DNA of 64,000 bases, taken from Brachionus manjavacas. Taxonomy: Eukaryota; Rotifera; Eurotatoria; Ploima; Brachionidae. Position numbers and translations under genes: made by a program. The notes below the pieces were generated by a model. It saw nothing but the letters and a program-made list of their open reading frames with translations, ran no database searches and was not told the DNA's origin. The stretch covers positions 6,696,001-6,760,000 of the forward strand of contig JAHQIY010000004.1 of assembly GCA_019054805.1 (NCBI GenBank), given 5' to 3'. Shown here piece by piece: positions 1-13,300 of the stretch (positions within the stretch are counted from its first letter, which is position 1; every line of letters begins with the position of its first letter).

Positions 1-270
1 TCTGTTGAAAATCAATCAGAAAAGAACAAAAAAGCAAGAAGATAAGACAATGTTAAATATTTTTGAGCTGAATTGATTAAATATTTTCAAATATTAATAT
101 TTAAATTATAAATATAAACCTTTTTTTAAATGGCGGGCCTTTTATTCAAGTATTTTTTTATTTTTCTTTCTTATTTAATCAAATAAATGAGAATTTAAGC
201 TAGAAAAAAATTATTTTTCAAGTATTTTATAAAAATTGGGTTGTTTTCTTTAGGCTTATGAGAGCCTTAA

Positions 271-465
271 TTACAATATACCTAAAACAGTGGTTTGGTT
301 ATGCATAATTCTCAACAAAAAAAAACCTGTGGAATCGCGGGTGGTTCTTTGCAAATTTTCAAGACCAAATATAAAATAACCAACAGCTTGCACTTTTTGT
401 TTAATTTTAATGAGTTCTGAAAATATTTTTATCAATTCATTTTTTGTTTTATAATTTTTTAGCAT
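271..465 (-). CDS. Short unrecognised ORF, possibly a first exon
   Basis: A 64-codon ORF with a real ATG at 465. The first 47 residues look protein-like (Lys/Ile-rich start, then a stretch containing VQAVGYFIFGLENLQRTTRD), and its codons are less AT-extreme than the surroundings. A possible splice donor follows the codons for DSTG, so this could be the first exon of a minus-strand gene leaving the window on the left. I do not recognise a family, and a chance ORF is about as likely. Confidence 0.22.
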   Translation of the reverse strand: MLKNYKTKNELIKIFSELIKIKQKVQAVGYFIFGLENLQRTTRDSTGFFLLRIMHNQTTVLGIL

Positions 466-2454
466 TGTTTATTTTTCTTGGGTTCCATGAATGCAGCTAA
501 AAGAGAGCAAAATAAGTATTATTCGGCAGAATATGAAAATTTTTTTTTTGCTTAAGCAGCTTATATAATAAATTTCTAAGGTTTAATTACAATATTTCAA
601 TAAACAAATAATTCGCTTATAAATCTTTGGTATTCGAATTGTATAAAAACTAGAAATACCACTGCCAAATTCAATATATTAAATTGCGTTCAGCTTGATC
701 AATGTTTAATGTTTATTCACAAGATTAGCTTATTTAAATTTAAATAATTTTTAAGTTAAAAAGTAGTTTCACACCTTGCAGATTAGTGTAAGACATTTTA
801 AGGAAAAATTTGATAGAACATAATGCTAAATTTTGTTCGAAGCCATATCGACCTTGAAGTTAAATTTTTTTAAATCCCATCAACAATTGTTCGTTTGACT
901 CAAATTTACTTTAGATAAAATCAAACGATAGGTATCAATTTTGAGGTAATCAAGGAGTCTTAATAGTCTTCCAAGTCAAAATTTTCTAATCTGCTCCAAT
1001 TAGCAAAAAAATTGTTCAAGAAATGATTTGAAATTTTTTTTAATTGTTATTTGTTAAAATGGTAATAAAATATGCAAGTCTATTTTTGTTTTTACACAAA
1101 AAATATTTTCCAATTGATCGGAAAACATCCAATTTTGATTATTTATCATTTAGTTAAATAAAGTTATTTGCTTTTAATCAAATTAGTAAAAGTCAAATTG
1201 CTTTAGGGTGAAGAGAGGTCGTGATTTAGCTATCAATTTTAGTCAATTAGCTTTTAAATTTGTCCATAGACCAAAATTGATAAAAATAAAATAAAATTTA
1301 ATTTTCTTAATCCAAAGACTAAACTCAAAGTAAGTAGATCATTTGAGCCAAGTATTCATAGCCGATCGTCATATACATGAGACGGTCATTAGCCAGTTTA
1401 TTTACATTAATAAACGAATATTAATCCATTGATTCTAAGCTAAAGATTTCAATATATAAGGGACATGACAAATGCAAGATAAGGATACCTAGCTTAAAAA
1501 ATTATTTTCCGAAATGTAATTCAATCAGCACTAGGAAAAAGTCTCCAAACGCCATCTTGATCCAATATTTGTTCAGCTTCCATTTTAATTAACTCTTTTA
1601 TTTTTGTTTATTTTGGCATATCTATATCCTATTGATAGGTCAAGCAATCAATTTATTTTGATGATAAACGCCTGAGTAGAACAGTTTTTGTTTAGTTCGA
1701 TTCTAGAATCCGAAGATAAAGTTTTAATTGAAAAATTTATCTTCCTATCATCAGTGTCTGCATTTGATTTTCAAGCAACAGCAAAAAATCTAGATTAAAT
1801 TGTGCCATTCAGCTTGGAATAGATTGTGACCAAAGAAGTGCTTTTTTCACTAGGCTCAATCTCTCCACAGCTAAATCAGCTGCTAACGCTTTACAGTCGA
1901 TCTAAATTTGGCTCAAACTGAAGATTTTATCTTTAAATTTGTTTTGTCTAAATAATTTTATTAGTCTAAGTCTGAGAATAATTTGTTTATGCTGGCCAAA
2001 TTTTCAAGTTAAACAGGCCTAGAATCGATTGATTTGAAGATAAGCTAAAGAGCATATTTTTCATTTCAAAACTAGATCAAAGATGGCCAGCATTCCGTTT
2101 AATAATAACTATATTAATAAATAGCAGGTTTATTGAGAGTCGATCGTGCGTACGTAAATCAATATGCAGTCGAGTTAGCTCGTTTAAGTGAACCGAAAAA
2201 CATTGGCGTTGTTATATTTGATCAAAATATATGTACCGAGAATACATTTGTTTCTAGGCTCTAAACTAAATTGTATTTTAATGAAGCATCATATTGAAAA
2301 TTGAAAATGATTTGAAAATTTATCTTTGCTCAGACGATTTCGAATTTTGGCTTTAAAATTAGTGACAAAACATTTTGTCAAACAAAAACCCGATTGTAGT
2401 AAATTAAAAATTTAATCGATTCAGTGACCACCTTTTGTTGTTCGCGAGCACTTT

Positions 2455-2820
2455 TCCTCAAGAGGTTGCTATTCGATTTTAATTCTCGTTTAGCATTCCT
2501 CATAGATTTACCCATTTTTTTCTTTTACCTAATCAATATTTTCAAAGTTATTATTAGTAATATAATTATTTTTAACAGAAGTATTATCAATAGCTTAATA
2601 GGCAAAATTAAATAAAAAAAGAAACAAAAAAATTTTCAGAAGATTCACAAAAATTTAAAAGAGGTTGCAATTCGAATTAAATTCCCGCTTAAATAGATTT
2701 TAATTTTTGTTATCTAATCAATATTTACTCTGAATTTATTCTGGTTATTTTTAATATTATTATTTTATTTTTTTTAATAGCCTAATAGGCAAAATTAAAT
2801 AAAAAAAGAAACAAAAAATT
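2455..2820 (+). repeat. Diverged tandem duplication, about 200-bp unit
   Basis: Two direct copies lie next to each other, roughly 2459-2640 and 2658-2820. Both start with an 'agaggttgc(t/a)attcga' block, share a 'ctaatcaatattt' block and end with the same 'aataggcaaaattaaata' run followed by an A-rich tail. The middle has diverged by substitutions and small indels. The 63-codon ORF at 2424-2615 lies in the first copy and is not preserved in the second, so it is not taken as a gene. Confidence 0.7.
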
Positions 2821-4301
2821 TGCATAAATGATTATCGAATATAAAAGTGTTTTTCAGAAGATCGTTTAAAATTTCTAAGAAATATAAATATTCCAAATTG
2901 AGGACATAGTGAATTTTAAAACTAAAAAAAAAGAAGAAAAATAATTAAAAAACTCTATATCTGGTTTAATTTGAGTACAAAATTGGTAGTGTAAATGGTA
3001 TCAGTTGATACTATCAATTTATCATTTAATTTTCATATATCTCAATATGTGTGAATTTATTTAATTTTTTACCGAGGCCGAAATTAGGTGCCACATTAAA
3101 TGCATTAACTGGTACAATTTACTCATCCAATTTCACTTTTGGAAAAAAGTTATTAAGTTATACAAATTTTTTCTAACATTCAAAATGCCCAAAGTGAGCT
3201 CTGTATTCATTCTAACTTTTGTACATATTAACTTAATTTAATCAATCAGGGCAAGAATTTTTTCTGAAAATACATGATCAATTTTGACTATCAAAAAATT
3301 TTGGACCATTCTTCATGGCTTTTATTTGTATTTAATTTTCAAATTAACTTATTTAATCATTAAACGCTTAACAAAATTTGTGTTTTTATGCAATGTTTTT
3401 TTTATTTTAAGCCTAATAAATTTAACCCGTAAAAAAAACAGATAATTAGTTGTAAGTGTTTTTAGGGTTTTGGTTGAATTTAGTATTTGAGAAATGGAAA
3501 AAAAAAATCTAATTAAATTTAAATTTAAGTGGAATTAAATTTTTTGGGTGCATTTGTTTGAATATTTTTGTTCATAATTGACTAGTTGATCTTCTAAGCC
3601 CAAGGTAAATACATCAAGCTACTTATTTTCAATTGCAGGTCATTTTCAGTGTCAAACTTGATAAATCAAGATAAAAATTGTACTTTGTATCCACTAAATA
3701 CAATCAAATCTAGTGTTTGGTCACGTTAATTGTGTCCGCCAAAATTTAGTGATGTTCAAATATTTAGTTGCACGCTCAATGAAATATACCAAAATTTGGA
3801 TGGATTCAATTTACGAGTTATATAAGCAAAGTTTATTTTTGTTGTAATCTAGAATAAAACTGACTGCGGCAAGATTTAAATTGCCATAAACGAAAAATAA
3901 ACACCATTTTTATTTAAGTGGTTCAAATATGTTTTAATAGCTATTTTAAGGTCTTTGCAAGCGCGCAATATTTGGCAATACAAACTTAAATTATTTGATC
4001 CTCTTGTAATACTCGACTGCAGTCATTGCTGAAATTTTCAAATTTAAACTTTGCCTGTACATTAAATATTTAGATATAAAAATAAAATAGAATTAATTAA
4101 ATACATCAAACTTAATTCAAGAGAATTTTAGTTGTTTTTTTTTATCAAAAAAGGTAACTATTTGCATGTCCAATTAATCATTAGTGTTTTCGCATGCAAA
4201 TTTCTAATTTCAAAACACCTTATCTTATGTTTATGACTTTAAAAATTTTAAAAAACAGGGCCTCTCTCGGAGATAGATAACAAAAAAATTATTAATTAAC
4301 A

Positions 4302-7300
4302 ATGTCGTATTATGGAAATAGCGGCGTTGGCGGGGACATGTACAGTAACCCGTACGGGAACGATAACAACAACAACTGGTATCCCAACCCCGCTCAACAG
4401 CAACCACAACAACAACATTATCAACAATACATAGAAGATTATGATGAACAAGAGTATGATAAAACTGAAGAAGAGATAGATGAAGAAATGCAACGTGAGT
4501 TAGCTGAAGATGCTCCATGGAAAAAGATCCAACAAAACACGTTTACTCGATGGGCCAACGAGCACCTAAAGTTGGTCAATCGTCGTATAGAAGATCTTCA
4601 AATCGATTTCAGCGATGGTCTCAACCTGATCGCTTTGATCGAAGTATTGTCTCATAAGAAACTGCCACGATACAACAAAAAAACAATATTTAGATCCCAG
4701 AAGCTGGAAAATGTGTCTGTGGCGCTGGACTTTTTGGAAAATGTTGAGCATATTCGACTGGTCAACATTGACTCGTCGCATTTGGTTGACGGAAAATTGA
4801 AGCTTATTCTCGGCTTGATTTGGACTTTAATTTTGCACTATTCAATTTCAATGCCCATGTGGGAAGGCGAAGAACAAGATCCGAGCAAGCGCGGCAAGAA
4901 CATGACTCCTAAGCAAAAGCTACTCGATTGGATAAACAGTCGAATGCCGCCCGACCTACCAATTAGTAATTTCACCACAGATTGGAATGATGGTCGCGCC
5001 ATTGGCGCCTTGGTTGACAGTTGTGCGCCAGGCTTGTACCCGGACTGGCAGAATAACGAGCCCCAACAAAAGCTTAACAATGCTAAAGAAGCTATGGACC
5101 TGGCCGAGCAGTATTTGGGCATACCGCAGTTGATAAAACCCGAAGAAATGGTCAACCCGCAAATCGATGAATTGTCCATGATGACTTATTTGTCTCAGTA
5201 TCCCAATGCAAAAATTGCCAAAAATGCTCCGCTTAAGCCCACAACAAATGCATCTAGAGTTCGCTGCTACGGAAAAGGCATCGAACCGACTGGAAATGTG
5301 GTCGATGCACCGGCGAAATTTTTCGTCGAGACCCAGAATGCTGGCAAAGGTAACCTTGAAGTGATAGTCATCAACCCTAAAGGACAAATAGAACCAGTAA
5401 ATGTTATTTTTAGTTATTTTAATAAAAAAACGAAAAACAATTTCTTCTAGTTCAGTTTTAATTTCTTTATTCACTTTTCCAGAGAGCTTTTGTCCAAAGA
5501 CTGTACCCGGTAGTTTATTTCTTTGTATATTAATTTAGTTTCTTAATTTTAAAAATTAGTTTTAGTTTATTTTAAAAGCTAACAATATTATAAGTCTTTA
5601 TTTTTTTGCATGATTTTTTTTATTATTTTAAGATATTATTTATAGATAATTTTTTATTTAATTGGTAACCAAGAGTAATTAATTTTTTATTATTTTAGTC
5701 TCATGTCGAATTTAACAATGACAAAAATCAAACTTATACCGTCACATATACTCCAACTATTGAGGGAAATTACAAAGTAAGTTTTTTGAGTTTTAAATTT
5801 GAAAATTGTTTCCATTAATTTTTAAATGTTAAATTTATGAATTTATAAAACCACCAGAATTTCTAGATAAAATTTTGACATTTTTTTTACATTGAAATTT
5901 TAGAAATTTAATTTCTCTCTTTAGGAAACAATAATTTCCAACTAAACCAAATTGTAGGAAAAATATAAAAAAACCTAAAATATAATCGATATTTTAATAA
6001 TGCGACCTTATTGATTTAAGCTCATAGAGGCTATTACAATAAATTTGAATATTTTAAACATTGCTTGTTAAAACTAAACCTTTTGTTGGAACAAGCTTTG
6101 AATACGCTTAATAGTTTAGTATAAGCTGTTCCAAACATTAAAAACTTGGTTTATTAACAAATAATTATGTTGCATAAAATAGCTTAAATTTTAATTCGAT
6201 TTAGATTAATAAAAAAATGTTTAGCCATTTTAAATTCTAAACATCTTAATTGTCTTATTTCAAAAAAATTTTGATTTTTTTTTGTTTGAAATTCTGAAAC
6301 AAAAATTGAAGACTAAATTCATGAAATTAAATTTTTTCAATATTTGGTTGAAATATTCATTCATGCTGTTTAGTTTCAGATATTAAAAATTAAAAATTTT
6401 AAATCAAATACAATTTTATTTTGAATTAATGAGAGCCATCGTGAATTTTAAAACTAAAGAAAAAATCATGAAAATTCCAATTTAAATAATTTATTCATAA
6501 ACATATATTTCTTAAGGCAAATAATTCAAAATGTATCAGTTGATACAAAGTTTGAATTGCCCAAATTTGTAAAAATTTAGAAAATAAGAACCAAATTAAA
6601 AAATTCTGAACACATTTAAAAGTTTCATTTTATTTTGAATTTTAAGCCTTTAAAAAAAACAAAAATTATTTCTAAAAAAATTAAACTATTTATTTATTAA
6701 AATTTTTAATCAGATATCAAGAAATGTTAAAAAGGCGTAACTGGTGCCCAATTTAAGTTAGAATTTTAAACTCAAACTATATTCCTGAAAATAAAGTTTT
6801 TGTAAAATTAAATATATTATCTGTTAAGGTGATAGTAAAATATGGCGGACAAGAAGTTCCGAATTCACCATATAACGTTTATGTCGAAGGAAAAGTTGGT
6901 GATCCATCGCAAGTTGTAGCAAGTGGTCCGGGTATTGAACCAACAGGCGTAGTGGTAGATAAGCCAACATGGTTTGAAATTGACGCAACAAGTAAAAAAT
7001 ATTTAAAACAAGCAAAGAACTGATATAATTTTTTTTTTCTAATGTCTTTATAGATGCAGGAAATGGACCAGTCGAAGTAGCAATATTGGATCCAAGTGAT
7101 GCCCATAAGCAAATTCCGGTACATCTAATACCACTCGGGAATGGAAAATTTAGAGCTGAATACGTCGCCAAAGAGCCTGGTCTACATTCTGTAAACGTCT
7201 TCTTTGCTGGTAAACCAATTCCAAATTCACCATTTGGAGTGACAGTTGCACCAAGTTGTGACGCAAAGAAATGTCGTGCCTACGGTCGAGGTATTCAACC

Positions 7301-10300
7301 CAAAGGAGTGCGCGTTGGTGATGTTGCTGACTTTAAAGTAATAACTAAAGACGCTGGAGAAGGTATTCTCAAATGTGTGGTCAAAAGTCCTGAGGGATAC
7401 GACCTACCAGTGCGATGCAACAAAGTAAACCCAACCACGTATGAATGTGGATACAATCCAGTCAGAGAAGGACTTCATCAAGTTCATATAACTTATGGTG
7501 GTACTCATATACCAAAAAGTGTTTTTAATGTCGACGTTGGGCCTTACAAAGAGTCGCTTATTAAAGCGTTCGGTCCAGGTCTAGAGGGGGGAGTTGTTGG
7601 ATATCCAGCCGATTTTGTAGTAGAAACTAATGGCGAAACAGGATCACTGGGATTTTCTATCGAAGGACCTTCTCAAGCCAGAATTGATTGTGTGGACAAT
7701 TTGGACGGCTCAGCCAATGTGACCTATTGGCCAACTGCTGTTGGAGAGTACGCAGTGCATATTCTATGTGATGGCGAAGATATACCTGGCTCTCCTTATA
7801 TGGCATGGATAGAACAAAGGGGAAATTTTGATCCAACCAAAGTAAAAGCCTACGGTCCTGGAGTTGATAAAGATATTCCTTTGGTGATTAACCGACCTGT
7901 TGAATTTACTGTTGATTGTCGTGAAGCAGGTGATGCTCCTCTAAAAGTTACAGTAACTGATGCTGATTATCAAAAATTGGACGTGGCTGTTAAAAACAAC
8001 GGAAATGGGACATATACATGTCGATATACGCCAATTTATCCAAATAGACACACTGTTTTTGTGACATATGGTGGTGTGGCCATACCAAAATCACCTGTCA
8101 GAGTAAGCTAAAAATGATTTTTGCTGAATTTTTCTAAGATATTTTTCCAAAGATGTGGGCAGTTGAGCCATCTAATCCAAGCAAAGTAAAAGTCTACGGC
8201 CCGGGTGTAGAAAAAGGCGTCAAGACCAATCAGCCAACTTATTTTACTGTCGATTGTCGGGGAGCAGGAAGTGGTATGTATTCACAATTTTTCACAATAT
8301 GTTTCTAGATTTCTTTTCTTGTGGAATAATCAAAGCCACTTGCACTGGTTTTGTTTACACTTCCACATCACCATGCATTTACCTTTTAGAGTTTGTCACA
8401 GCTAAAAAATGCACGTTTTAAACCCTTTAATTGCATGATTTAGCTATTGTCGAGATTTACTAGGAAAAGAGTCTAGGGCAAAGCCGAGAACACCGAGTTT
8501 AATTTAATTTTTCGATAGATTTTAATAATTACACTAGAAAATCGGGATTGAGCACGAAAAACTCAAGGCTAAAGCCTTTAAAAGATTTAAAGAGCCAAGA
8601 GGTAGATGGTAACGAAGATGATGAGGAAGAAAATGTTTGCTATTATGATATTAAGATAAAAAATGAGCAAAACGAGAATATTAGTCATAAGCTTCTCAGC
8701 TCGGCAAATACTGACTTGAGGCAAAAGTCTGAATTAAAACAAAAGTATTCCTCTTTGTCTTCACTCAACCAAATAAACCAAGTTGAAAGCACGCTGAGCA
8801 CAAGTGCACGCTCATCACTCTCATCGTCATCTAACAAAATCACGACATCACCCTCTGTATCGTCACTCTCATCAGCTCATAGTCAAACAGATCTGCTAAT
8901 GCACAATCACACCCAAACAAGACTTGCATCCACAAGTGATGCCGAGTCTTCGCTTAAAGTAGAATATGTTCCACGAGGAAAAATAATAACAATTAATGTA
9001 TCGATTATGTGGTGAATGCTTAAAACCAAGTTAAATGCTTGATCATGACATTTTTTTTTATTTTTTGAAGCCGGTTTTTGTCTTAATTTGTTTGATGTGC
9101 ATCTTATGTTTTTTTTTTCCCTAGCCAGTGCTCTTGCTGTTTAGAACACAATGGCTGAAATTTTAATTTTTTTGTTATTTTTGTAATTTTGACCAAGACC
9201 GGCTATTGAAAAAATTCGTTTAATTTTCGCAACAAAATTTTTGACCATTTGTATTAATCTGTGCCAATTTTTAAAATAGCCGCGTATTCTGTGCCTAATT
9301 TTTGCTTGAAATAATTTTGTGTGTTTTTTTTTTAATTATTAATTAATCAAATAAATTTTTTCAAAAATTTAATCAAATTTTTAAATATCACATTCACTTA
9401 TTCAACTAGCACTTAACACTAGCTTTAACCATTAACTCTTTTTTAAATTCTAATCGAAGCTTTAACTTTCTTTAAATCTTATAACAATTAACACTAAAAA
9501 ATTTTCTAATATTTTAATTGCATTTTTATTTAGGCGATATAAGCATTTCGATCACTAATCCCCGTAATGTTGATCTTCACTATGAAATCGACCAGAAAGA
9601 AGATGAAGTATTAGAAGTAAGATATGAAGCCAAGCAACCAGGAGTTCACTGCATTAGCGTGACCTTTAACAATGCAGAAATTCCACTCTCACCCATTAAG
9701 GTCCTAATTGAGCCTGATATTGATGTTAGCAAAATTAAAATTACCGGAATAGATTCAAGTAAGTTTTTTAAATGCTTTAAACATTTCTTGACCCTAGTCT
9801 TGTGATCAAAATAAGATTATTTTATTACTTACCATGAATTATCTTAATAGATCCAGTAGTCGGTGAGCCAACTTCATTTAATATTCATACTGTTGCAGCA
9901 CTTAGTCCAGGGGCTGTTTTGACACCCAATAACATTAAAATTACTGTTCAACCATTGACAGCTGGTCCAAATGGAGGTTTGCAGCCAGCCTTTGAGGCGT
10001 TTGTTGAGCCATCAGTTGATGGTTTTGTGCCTAAATTTACTCTTAACGAGCCTGGACCGTATCAAATTAAAGTTGAAGTTTGCGATATACCAATTAAGGA
10101 CTTTAGGGTTGATGCTTATGAGCCCATTGATCCGGGAAAAGTGAGAGCCTACGGTCCAGGTCTGAGTCATGGAACTGTGGATAAAGATGCTGATTTTGTA
10201 ATTGATACGCGAGGTGCTGGTAATGGAGCCCTCAATTTGACCGTAGAGGGGCCTTGCGAGGCAAGAATTGATTGCAAAGATAATCAAGATGGAACTTGCC

Positions 10301-13300
10301 ATGTCAGCTATTTGCCGACAATGCCTGGAAATTATATGATAAACATTCTCTATCAAGGGGTCCATATACCTGGCTCTCCTTTTCAAGCTGTAGTAAAATC
10401 TGATTTGGATATTAAGGGAATTAAATGTTACGGACCAGGCATTGATCCTAAGGGTAATAATCGTGTGCTGGTTTTAATTCTAATTTGATTGAGAATGGCT
10501 TTTGCATGGGAATTTTAGAGAAAAAAATTGATTTTCTTAAATTATTTTTGTCCCCTTAAAGTTTTGAATTTAAAAAAGCACAAAATTTTTTAAAAAGTTT
10601 TCGGCTAAAATTTAGAATACTTAAAAGAGTAAATTTGATAAAGATTTTAAAATTCTAGTATCAGAAATATTTGTCCTAGGAGAATATTTTTTTTGTTATT
10701 TAAAGAAGTCTTAATTAGTCGAGTTGAAAAAAGATTTTGTGTTTTTTGTATTTTCAAACAACTCAGTACTCTTGTGCGAAGGCATTTATTTATTCTTATT
10801 TTCAAAAGGAAACTTTATTCAATCTCCAACCGAATTTACGGTTGATGCAAGAGCTATTACGAATACAGGTATGGGTAAAGTACAATGTGAGCTGACTGGT
10901 CCGACTGGCAAGCGTCATTTGTGTCCAGTTCAGAATAATGGAGACGGAACGTACACAGTACAATATGTTCCGAACGAAGCGGGACCATATGTTTTGGAAG
11001 TGTCATACGAGAATGTTCCTGTGCCAGGCAGCCCATTTAGAACTCAAGGCGTGCCAGGCTGCGATCCAGGACGTGTTAAGGTCTATGGACGTGGTCTTGA
11101 GGGAGGCATCACAAACAATCCGTGTCAATTTACCGTCGAGACCAAAGGATGTGGTCAAGGCTCTTTAAGCTTGGCAATCGAAGGACCAAGCGAAGCCAAA
11201 ATGTTCTGTAAAGAAAATCAAAATGGTGTGTGCATTATGGAATATCTTCCTGTCAAAGCCGGTCCATATGATATTACTATTAAATATGCTGACCAAGATG
11301 TACCCGGATCTCCTTTTAGAGTTTACATTGAGGACAAAGTCGATCCTAATAAAGTAAGCGTTCAGTTGCCAAACAAACCATGTAGAGTTAATACTCCTGC
11401 TGATATAATTGTTGATGCACGAAATGCCGGCAAAGCTGAGCCTACAGTTGATCTTTACGACTCTCATGGACGAATGAAGCCAGTTCCACTGGCACAACAA
11501 CCAGGTGCTGCTAATGAAGGCATTTATATTGGCACCATTGTACCTAGTATTGAAGGTCCGCATAAATTAGACGTGAAATGGAATGGTGCCCCGATCCAAA
11601 ATAGCCCTTTTAATTTAAATGTTTTGCCAAGATTTGAGCCGAACAAAGTCAAAGTTGATGGTCCCGGTGTTCGCAATGGAGTACCGGCATCCTTGCCAGC
11701 TACTTTTGTAGTTGATACTCGCCAAGCCGGAGAGGCCAATCTGGACATACATATCAAAGATCCGGAAGGAAATTTGGTACAAACAAGAATAGAAGACAAC
11801 TCAGATGGAACATACACGGTTTACTATGTGCCTGAAGACGTAGGGCGATACACAATCAATGTTTTGTATGGTGGCATACCAGTCAAAGATTCTCCATTCA
11901 ATGTAAAGGTTGACCCGATTGGTGATGCTCAAAAGTGTCAAGTTTACGGACCTGGTCTAAGTCCGGTAATTCAAATTGGAGAAGGATACACGATCACGGT
12001 TGATACTCGTGAAGCTGGCCAAGGTAATGTAACATGCCATGTTCGATCCGCAAATGGCAGTGATTTAGACATTGATATTGAGGACAATAATGACGGAACT
12101 TTTAATATATTCTATACTCCTCATAACCCAGGCTGTTACACTATTAAGATTAAATTTGGTGGCCAGGATGTGCCCAATGGAGATGTTGTTGTCATGGTAA
12201 GTTATAAAACAATACAAAAGGATTAATAAATTAATAAAAGAGAGCAAGATTAATATCTGAATGATTTTCTAGGTTTTGGTCTTTATGAAATTTTAGTAAG
12301 CGAATTTAATTCGATATTATTGTCGAAATTTAAATTCAACTAGGTTAATTTGCTCTTACTATTTACTTTAAATTTACCTACTCCCCATTTTCTTGTATGT
12401 CTCAATTGAGTTTTTCTTTTCTTGTTGTTCACGAATTCAACTTGATTAGTTCATTTTATTTTTGGAGATAAATCTAGTTGATTATCATTTTGAAATAAAT
12501 CACAAAATTTTTAGGAGAAAATTTTAAATTTTCGTGAACCAGTAAAGAGACAGTTTTGGCAAAATGACTTTCAATGGCGACCTAAATCACCGAAATTCCG
12601 AATTCTTTACCAGAATTTATGACAATTTTAAAGAATACTATAGATCAAGCATTCTAAAGGTATTAAATTCTTTACTAATTTTTTCAAAAAGATGACTCAG
12701 GTTTTTTTAGTTTTTTTCTTAATGAATCTTGATGGACTAACCGATTTTTTTAGAAAATTATCAAATAAAATAATCAAGTCTTAAAATTAATCATCAAAAA
12801 GTCTAAAAACCAATATGCCTTTTTCGAATATTAATTGAGACATTAAAAGAACTATTAGTAACAAATTCAGATTTTTTTTCAAGGTGAATTTAAATTAAAT
12901 CAAATAAATTATTTCCTCTTACCAATATGCCCTTTAAATTTAAATCTATTATCAAATTTTTATTCCTAAAAATATTATAAATCAATTAATTTTGTAACTA
13001 ATTTTGTAATGGAATTTTTGTAGCAAAGATTCTCATAGCCTTTCATAAAATAGTTTCTTTAATTTAAACAATAAAATAAAAATTTATTGAACAGTTGTCG
13101 CTTTAATAATATCTAAATGATCTTATAATTTTTGTTTAGTTATTTAAAGAATTTTTCATTTAAAACAAATCAATAATATCAAAATGCTTCGAAAAGTGGT
13201 CAGTTTGGCACATTTGGTTTTGATAAAATTTGAAAAAAATTAGAAGATTTCATTTTAAGATTGGGTTTAATTTTTTTGAGTAAAAAAAGAAAAGTAGAAG

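Larger units (their letters stand above)
1..4301. other. Region upstream of filamin, no recognisable gene
   Basis: AT-rich DNA with many short homopolymer runs. I see no conserved domain, tRNA or convincing exon series. A 64-codon minus-strand ORF sits at 271-465 and a tandem duplication at about 2455-2820; both are listed separately. The last few hundred bases should hold the filamin promoter and 5' UTR, but no TATA box or initiator stands out. An untranslated first exon of filamin could lie here and would not be visible by eye. Confidence 0.6.

Noticed and set aside
2424-2615. 63-codon plus-strand ORF
   Set aside because: Low-complexity Ile/Phe-rich translation within a tandem repeat; the second repeat copy does not keep the frame.
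4231-4518. Minus-strand ORFs overlapping filamin exon 1
   Set aside because: Antisense shadows of the CAA/AAC-rich filamin leader; the plus-strand frame encodes a clear filamin N-terminus.
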